Shown piece by piece: positions 15,663 through 21,117 of a DNA stretch of 21,117 nt (positions within the stretch are counted from its first letter, which is position 1; each line of letters begins with the position of its first letter). Source of the stretch: an uncultured Collinsella sp. (lineage in GTDB: Bacteria; Actinomycetota; Coriobacteriia; Coriobacteriales; Coriobacteriaceae); contig CABVDH010000027.1 of assembly GCA_902497065.1 (NCBI GenBank), forward strand, positions 1 through 21,117, given 5' to 3'. Below the pieces are notes generated by a model. The model saw nothing but the letters and a program-made list of their open reading frames with translations. It did no database searches and was not told the DNA's origin. The position numbers were made by a program, and so were the translations under genes.

Positions 15663-15702
15663 ATTGCCTCCAGCGCAGCAGGTATCCTTTTAGAGAAGTA
15701 TG

Positions 15703-15725
15703 ACAGCCGTATAAACGCGGGCTGT
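15703..15725 (+). promoter_or_regulatory. Possible -10 within an operator-like dyad, pgeF promoter
   Basis: TATAAA (15710-15715) is the best -10-like element before pgeF. It is enclosed by the inverted repeat ACAGCC (15703-15708) and GGCTGT (15720-15725). No good -35 lies 16-18 bp upstream, which is common for activator-dependent promoters. A second small dyad, GCGGC-GAT-GCCGC, follows at 15727-15739. The promoter call is tentative. Confidence 0.35.
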
Positions 15726-15767
15726 AGCGGCGATGCCGCGGTACTTGTGTTATTAGGAGGCTTTAGT

Positions 15768-16568
15768 ATGGCAGCACGTGCGGACAAAGTTTCGCGTGTC
15801 GACCATGATGGAGTTACGTTGGTGGAGGGCGCGACATCCGATGTTCGCTTTGCCTTCACCGAGCGCGCCGGTGGCGTTTCCGAAGATGCGTACTCCTCAC
15901 TCAACTTGGGCTCGCATGTTGGCGATGACCCCTTTGCTGTTCAAGAAAATCGTCGTCGTGCGCTCGAGGCTATGGGTGCCGCCGAGTGCGAGCACAACCT
16001 GCTCGTTCCCAATCAGGTCCATGGTGATCATATCGTTGCGGTGACCTCGAACGGCGCCGATGACCTTGAGGACGTTCGCGAGCAGATTGCCGAGGGCTGT
16101 GATGCCATCGTCTGCACGGCGCATAACGTGCCCGTGCTGCTCTGCTTTGCCGACTGCGTTCCCGTGGTGCTGGTGGCCCCCGGCGGATTTGCCGTGGTGC
16201 ACTCCGGTTGGAAGGGCACGATTGCACGTATTTCCGCCAAGGCGTGCCAGGCGCTTTGCGATGCTGCCGGTTGCGATGCGAGCGACGTTTCCGCCTATAT
16301 CGGCCCCCATATCTTGGGTGACGAATATGAGGTATCCCAGGAACTCATGGATCGCTTTGCCGCCGAGTTCTCTTGCATCGATGCGAATACCTCTCGCATG
16401 CTTGATCTTTCCGCTGCCATTCGCGAGGCGCTGGTAGATGTCGGTGTCGACGCGGATAATATCGTGGATACCCAGCTTTCGACCGTGCGTCAGAACGACC
16501 GCTTTTATTCCTACCGTAACGAGGACGGCACCTGTGGGCGCCATGCTGCGATCGGCATGATGCTATGA
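15768..16568 (+). CDS. pgeF: Peptidoglycan editing factor PgeF (YlmD/YfiH, multicopper-oxidase-like laccase fold family)
   Basis: Members of this family (DUF152) act on wrongly built peptidoglycan precursors, removing L-Ser used in place of L-Ala. Some also show purine nucleoside phosphorylase or adenosine deaminase activity. At 266 residues this one has typical length. The three metal or active-site residues are visible: H85 in NQVHG, C130 in FADCVPV and H145 in VVHSGWKG. The family opening FTERAGGVS (30-38) and the ending FYSYRNEDGTCGRHA (246-260) are also clear. ATG 15768 has AGGAGG seven bases upstream; the GTG at 15747 precedes that site and is not needed. The stop overlaps the pstS start (ATGA). 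The usual neighbours yggS and sepF are absent, and phosphate genes follow instead. Confidence 0.92.
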   Translation: MAARADKVSRVDHDGVTLVEGATSDVRFAFTERAGGVSEDAYSSLNLGSHVGDDPFAVQENRRRALEAMGAAECEHNLLVPNQVHGDHIVAVTSNGADDLEDVREQIAEGCDAIVCTAHNVPVLLCFADCVPVVLVAPGGFAVVHSGWKGTIARISAKACQALCDAAGCDASDVSAYIGPHILGDEYEVSQELMDRFAAEFSCIDANTSRMLDLSAAIREALVDVGVDADNIVDTQLSTVRQNDRFYSYRNEDGTCGRHAAIGMML

Positions 16569-17401
16569 GAAAGATCGTATCGGTCCTGAGCGCCGCTGTG
16601 TTTACGCTTACGCTGTGCGCCTGTTCTTCGGGATCTTCTACCTCTTCCATTACCGTGGCCGGCTCCACGACCTGCCTTCCTATCGCCGAGATTGCGGCCG
16701 AGGGCTTTAAGGAGGAGACCGGCATCGACGTGCTCGTTTCCGGTTTGGGTTCTTCCGCTGGGATCGAGGCCGTCAGCGCCGGCACGGCCGATATCGCCAG
16801 CTCCTCCCGTGGACTCAATGCCGACGAACAGGATCTGGGCCTGACTCCCATCGTCATTGCCCACGACGGTATTGCGGTCATCGTGAACGACGACAATCCC
16901 GTCGATAACCTCTCGACCGAGCAGCTCCGCGATATCTACGCCGGCAAGATTACCAATTGGAAAGAGGTCGGTGGCGAGGACCTGAGGATTCAGGTCATCA
17001 ACCGAGACGAGGCGTCCGGTACGCGCGAGGCCTTCCGTACCATCGTGATGGATGGCACGCCGTTCGATCGCCGCTCGGCTGTTCTTTCGGGTACGGGCCA
17101 GGTGCGCGACGTGGTATCTCGTTCGCGTGGGGCCATCGGCTACATTTCGCTGGGCTTCGTCGATAGCCTCAACGCCAAGACCTCGGTCAAGGCCGTCTCG
17201 GTCAATCATGTTGAGGCGTCCGAGAAGACGGTCGCGAGTGGCGGCTATCCCATCTCGCGCGACCTTTACTTCTTTGTGAAGGGTGCGCCTTCGCAGCAGG
17301 CGCAGGATTACATTGACTATGTGACGTCCGAAAAGATGGACAAGCAGATTCGCGAGGCGGGCTTTATCCCCGTCACCAACGACGAGAAGGGGAGTGAGTA
17401 G
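16565..17401 (+). CDS. pstS: Phosphate ABC transporter substrate-binding lipoprotein PstS
   Basis: PstS captures inorganic phosphate outside the membrane and delivers it to PstCA. The 278 residues begin with a lipoprotein signal (1-19) ending in LCAC, so C20 is the likely lipidated residue; a Cys at the -2 position of the lipobox is slightly unusual. Phosphate-binding elements are GSTT (33-36), SRGL (81-84) and RDEASGTRE (147-155), the last being diagnostic for this family. The NWKEVGG stretch (131-137) is also typical. It belongs to the short PstS type common in Gram-positive bacteria. The start codon overlaps the pgeF stop by 4 bp, so no room remains for a private promoter directly upstream. 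pstC begins 1 bp after the stop. Confidence 0.96.
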   Translation: MRKIVSVLSAAVFTLTLCACSSGSSTSSITVAGSTTCLPIAEIAAEGFKEETGIDVLVSGLGSSAGIEAVSAGTADIASSSRGLNADEQDLGLTPIVIAHDGIAVIVNDDNPVDNLSTEQLRDIYAGKITNWKEVGGEDLRIQVINRDEASGTREAFRTIVMDGTPFDRRSAVLSGTGQVRDVVSRSRGAIGYISLGFVDSLNAKTSVKAVSVNHVEASEKTVASGGYPISRDLYFFVKGAPSQQAQDYIDYVTSEKMDKQIREAGFIPVTNDEKGSE

Positions 17402-17402
17402 C

Positions 17403-18329
17403 ATGGAAGCACAGGAAAACTCCCAGACTGAGCAGAATGTTCAGACGCCCAAGAAGCGCGAGCTGGCGCTCGTATCGCGCAGCACCTATATCAAGGAGAA
17501 GGCGCTGCAGTGGATCTTCTTTGCCTGCGCGTTCTTGGCGGTCGTCACCGTCATCCTGATTTTTGTCTTTACCACGTACTCGGCGCTGCCCGTCTTTACT
17601 GACATCGGTCTGGCGGACTTCTTTAGCTTTACGTGGGCGCCTTCCGAGGGCCACTACGGAATCTTGTCGCTGCTTGCCGGCTCGGGTCTGGTGACCGTCG
17701 GTGCGCTCGCCATGGGCGTGCCGCTGGGCGTGGGTACAGCCGTTTACCTGGTCGAGATTGCCAGCAAGCGCGTGCGCAAGCTCATCAGCCCTGCCGTCGA
17801 CCTGCTGGCCGGCATCCCTTCTATCATCTACGGCTTTTTCGGCATGATCATCATCCGCCCGTTTATCGCGCAGGTGACCGGTGGCCTTGGTTTTGGTGCC
17901 CTGACGGCTTGGTTCGTCCTTGCCATCATGATCGTTCCCACGATCACCACGCTCACCATCGATGCTCTCAATTCCATTCCCATGGGCATTCGCGAGGCAT
18001 CGTATGCCATGGGCGCCACCAAGTGGCAGACCATCTATAAGGTCGTGCTACCTGCCGCGAAGCTGGGTATCGTTGATGCCATCGTGCTGGGTATGGGCCG
18101 TGCCATCGGCGAGACCATGGCCGTGCTCATGGTCGTAGGTAACGCCCCGGTTATTCCCGACAGCATTGCGAGCCCTATCTCGACGCTCACGAGCCAGATT
18201 GCACTCGACATGAGCTATTCCTCGGGTCTGCACCGCTCGGCGCTGTTCGGCATGGGCGTGGTCCTGTTTATCATCTCCGCCACACTGGTGGGCATCGTCC
18301 GTCTGATTTCCAAGAAGAAGAGGGGGTAG
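17403..18329 (+). CDS. pstC: Phosphate ABC transporter permease PstC
   Basis: PstC is one of two membrane subunits of the high-affinity phosphate importer. The 308 residues have a hydrophilic N-terminal stretch (1-35), then about six membrane segments. The cytoplasmic EAA loop that contacts the ATPase PstB is at about 197-236 (REASYAMGATKWQTI then GRAIGE). AGIPSIIYG (136-144) is a hallmark of this permease pair. I chose ATG 17403 with AAGGGGAG eight bases upstream, the site lying in the end of pstS. GTG 17394 would overlap pstS and adds only three residues. pstA begins 3 bp downstream. PstC comes before PstA in most pst operons, and the length fits. Confidence 0.95.
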   Translation: MEAQENSQTEQNVQTPKKRELALVSRSTYIKEKALQWIFFACAFLAVVTVILIFVFTTYSALPVFTDIGLADFFSFTWAPSEGHYGILSLLAGSGLVTVGALAMGVPLGVGTAVYLVEIASKRVRKLISPAVDLLAGIPSIIYGFFGMIIIRPFIAQVTGGLGFGALTAWFVLAIMIVPTITTLTIDALNSIPMGIREASYAMGATKWQTIYKVVLPAAKLGIVDAIVLGMGRAIGETMAVLMVVGNAPVIPDSIASPISTLTSQIALDMSYSSGLHRSALFGMGVVLFIISATLVGIVRLISKKKRG

Positions 18330-18332
18330 GCT

Positions 18333-19238
18333 ATGTCCGATTCCGTTGACGCGACGGTCGATGCGACCTCGTCGCGCGAGCGCATCAAGCGTGCCCTTTC
18401 CCACGGCAAGAAGGGCCGCATCAACAAGGACCTGTCCAACAAGATCATGCTTGGCGTGTTCCGTGCCGCTGCCTACATCACCACGCTGGTGCTGGTCGCT
18501 ATCATCGCCTACGTGGTCATCAACGGCCTGCCACACATCTCGCTCGACTTTATCTTCGGTTGGCCCCAGGGCGTCAACGCCGAGGGCGGAATTTGGCCCA
18601 CGATCGTCTCGACCGTCTACGTGACGGCGCTCGCCATGCTTATCTGCACGCCGATCGCTGTGCTGGCAGCCGTCTATCTGGCCGAGTACGCCAAGCAGGG
18701 CAAGGTCGTCGAGCTCATTCGCTACGCTGCTGACGCTTTGGCCTCGGTGCCCTCCATCGTTATGGGCCTGTTTGGCTACGCCTTGTTTGTCGAGGCTATG
18801 GGCCTGGGCCTTTCGATGGTCTCTGCCGCTCTGGCACTCGCGCTCTTGATGCTCCCCATCGTCATGCGCACCACCGAAGAGGCCATTCGCGCCGTTCCGC
18901 GCTATATCCGTTGGGGCGCGTACGGCCTGGGCGCCACCAAGTGGCAGGTTGTCTCCAAGATCGTGCTTCCTTCTGCCTTTGGCCGTATTGCCACGGGCAT
19001 CGTCCTCGCCATCGGCCGTGCCATTGGCGAGACCGCGGTGGTGCTCTACACCATGGGCCAGGCCATCAACCTGCCTATTTCGCCGCTCGATTCCGGCCGC
19101 CCCATGACGGTTCACCTGTACCTGCTTGCCAACGACGGCATCAACATGAACGCAGCCTACGGCACTGCGCTCTTGCTGATGGTGATCATTTTGGCCTTCA
19201 ACCTGTTTGCGCGCTTCCTGTCGCGCAAGCGTCGCTAG
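18333..19238 (+). CDS. pstA: Phosphate ABC transporter permease PstA
   Basis: PstA pairs with PstC to form the phosphate channel. The 301 residues start with a hydrophilic, basic stretch (about 1-40) followed by six membrane segments. The EAA loop at about 182-233 reads TEEAIRAVP, then GLGATKWQVV, then GRAIGE. ASVPSIVMGLFGY (137-149) and LPISPLDSG (247-255) are typical of PstA. The start has AGAGGGGG-like purines upstream at the end of pstC. The gene is 3 bp after pstC and 12 bp before pstB, consistent with one operon. No unusual residue was seen. Confidence 0.95.
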   Translation: MSDSVDATVDATSSRERIKRALSHGKKGRINKDLSNKIMLGVFRAAAYITTLVLVAIIAYVVINGLPHISLDFIFGWPQGVNAEGGIWPTIVSTVYVTALAMLICTPIAVLAAVYLAEYAKQGKVVELIRYAADALASVPSIVMGLFGYALFVEAMGLGLSMVSAALALALLMLPIVMRTTEEAIRAVPRYIRWGAYGLGATKWQVVSKIVLPSAFGRIATGIVLAIGRAIGETAVVLYTMGQAINLPISPLDSGRPMTVHLYLLANDGINMNAAYGTALLLMVIILAFNLFARFLSRKRR

Positions 19239-19250
19239 TTAAGGAGTCCC

Positions 19251-20054
<804 letters not shown>

Positions 20055-20146
20055 TCGGTGCGACTAGTCCCAAGCCGATCGGACCTGGTCCGGTGCGTAT
20101 TCACTGTGCGGGCGGCATGACCGCACCCAACTGATTGGAGTGAACC

Positions 20147-21004
20147 ATGCGTAAACTGTTTTCCCGTCAGCTCATCGAGGCCCGTCACGAGATGCTGAGC
20201 ATCTACGAGGCCGTCGATCTGGCGCTTCACGACGCCGTGAAGGCCTATGTGACCGATGATCGTAAGCTCGCCACCAAGACCAAGAAGCGTACGCTTTCGA
20301 TTGACGCTCGCTGCGCCAACTTGGAGGCCGTGTGCTACAACCTGATCGCTACGCAGTCGCCGGTCGCCTCCGACTTCCGCTTGCTGCAGACGATCATCTA
20401 CGTCGACTTTAACCTGCAGCGCATGACCGATAAGGTTCGCCAGATCTGCCGCGCCACGCGTCACATGGTCAAGGCCGACATCTCGCTGCCCCAGGAACTC
20501 GTCGGTACGGTTGAGGCCGAGGCCGAGGCTGTTTACCAGGTGCTGGGTTCGTCACTTTCTGCGCTCGTCACCAACGACATGTCCATCATCTGCAACCTGG
20601 CCGTCGAGGACGAGCCGGTGCATGCGGCGTACGAGAAGTTCTTCCGCATCTTTAACCGCATGGACACGGGCGATTTTATGGACGACGACAGCAACTATGA
20701 CGATCTGCGCCGCGCCATTATGGTTTCGCGCTACCTCGATCGTATCGCCTCGATTTCCATCGATGCTGCCTGCCGTCTGACCTTCCTTTTGACCGGACAG
20801 CGCATGACTGCCGGCGATATCGCCCGTACGGACGAGGATGAGCTTGAGAGCATGCGCGTGCCTTCGGGCGAGGGTGTCATCATGAGGCCCGCCGTGGATG
20901 CGGGCTATGTTGCCAAGGTGCCTGCTAACGAGGTGAGCGAAGGCCTTCGCTATTTGCTTGAGCACCTTGAGGACGAGGACGACGCCGAGGACGACGAGGA
21001 GTAG
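20147..21004 (+). CDS. phoU: Phosphate transport regulator PhoU-like
   Basis: PhoU is an all-helical protein with two three-helix repeats. It dampens the Pst transporter and a PhoR-type kinase when phosphate is plentiful. The position after pstB and the helical pattern (MRKLFSRQLIEARHEM, then DFRLLQTIIYVDFNLQRMTD) identify it. At 285 residues it is longer than the usual 215-240, because of added segments at about 172-187 and 225-285, ending in an acidic run (274-285). The metal-binding signatures are degraded: where canonical members have ERIGD, the first repeat has QRMTD (91-95) and the second DRIAS (198-202). Metal binding may therefore be altered or lost. No phoR/phoP pair is in the window. 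GGAG lies about ten bases before the ATG. Confidence 0.88.
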   Translation: MRKLFSRQLIEARHEMLSIYEAVDLALHDAVKAYVTDDRKLATKTKKRTLSIDARCANLEAVCYNLIATQSPVASDFRLLQTIIYVDFNLQRMTDKVRQICRATRHMVKADISLPQELVGTVEAEAEAVYQVLGSSLSALVTNDMSIICNLAVEDEPVHAAYEKFFRIFNRMDTGDFMDDDSNYDDLRRAIMVSRYLDRIASISIDAACRLTFLLTGQRMTAGDIARTDEDELESMRVPSGEGVIMRPAVDAGYVAKVPANEVSEGLRYLLEHLEDEDDAEDDEE

Positions 21005-21040
21005 GGGCCCCGTTCGTCGAAAGATTGTAAATACCTAAGT

Positions 21041-21076
21041 GAGCGCGGCCTTGCACATGTGAGGCCGCGCTCTTGC
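21041..21076 (+). terminator. Hairpin terminator after phoU
   Basis: GAGCGCGGCCT (21041-21051) and AGGCCGCGCTC (21062-21072) form a perfect 11-bp GC-rich stem, 37 bp after the phoU stop. The 10-base loop can pair further, leaving a tetraloop ACAT. The following T-run is poor (TTGCGTT), so termination may be partial or factor-assisted. It probably closes the pgeF-pst-phoU unit. Confidence 0.7.
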
Positions 21077-21117
21077 GTTAGCATGGGACTACTTGTTTGG
21101 CTGTCAGCGGAGGCGAT

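Noticed and set aside
20055..20146. Small hairpins between pstB and phoU as a possible terminator or attenuator
   Set aside because: Stems are only 5-6 bp with no T-run, so they are no better than expected in GC-rich DNA.
21083..21117. ATG-initiated open frame running off the right edge
   Set aside because: It has only 11 full codons, no ribosome site, and begins in the tail of the terminator region.

Overview
The window is an ordinary chromosomal stretch from a GC-rich actinobacterium. It is most likely a member of the Coriobacteriia (Collinsella or a close relative), inferred from protein style and gene order rather than from any marker RNA. Gene order mraZ-rsmH-ftsL-ftsI-murF-mraY-murD-ftsW-murG-murC-murB-ftsQ-ftsZ, with no ftsA, fits an actinobacterial dcw (division and cell wall) cluster. 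All 19 recognised genes lie on the + strand.

Region 1 (about 1-15612) is the dcw cluster. Thirteen genes are tightly packed, with several overlaps (ftsW/murG by 11 bp, murB/ftsQ by 44 bp) and no gap longer than about 200 bp. They cover the control protein MraZ and the 16S rRNA methyltransferase RsmH. They also cover the cytoplasmic and membrane steps of peptidoglycan precursor synthesis: MurB, MurC, MurD, MurF, MraY and MurG. The septal synthase pair is FtsW and FtsI, the bitopic divisome proteins are FtsL and FtsQ, and the tubulin-like ring protein is FtsZ. murE, normally between ftsI and murF, is not in the window. An AT-rich island of 199 bp precedes ftsZ and probably carries its own promoter. 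A good intrinsic terminator follows ftsZ.

Region 2 (about 15613-21076) begins with a 155-bp promoter region containing an 11-bp-period direct repeat (7-N4-7, the layout of a PHO box). It is followed by pgeF (YlmD/YfiH family, peptidoglycan editing factor) and then the high-affinity phosphate importer pstS-pstC-pstA-pstB and phoU. The pgeF stop and pstS start overlap as ATGA, so pgeF and the phosphate genes appear to be one transcription unit, closed by an 11-bp-stem hairpin after phoU. The partners usually found beside pgeF in actinobacteria (yggS/ylmE and sepF) are absent here.

I found no mobile element, CRISPR array, RNA gene or unknown protein-coding system. The points of most interest are at the level of arrangement and short motifs. 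They are the pgeF-pst fusion with its PHO-like box, the missing murE, duplicated short motifs in the tails of FtsW and FtsZ, long disordered basic tails on FtsI, FtsW and FtsQ, and a PhoU that lacks much of the usual metal-binding signature.
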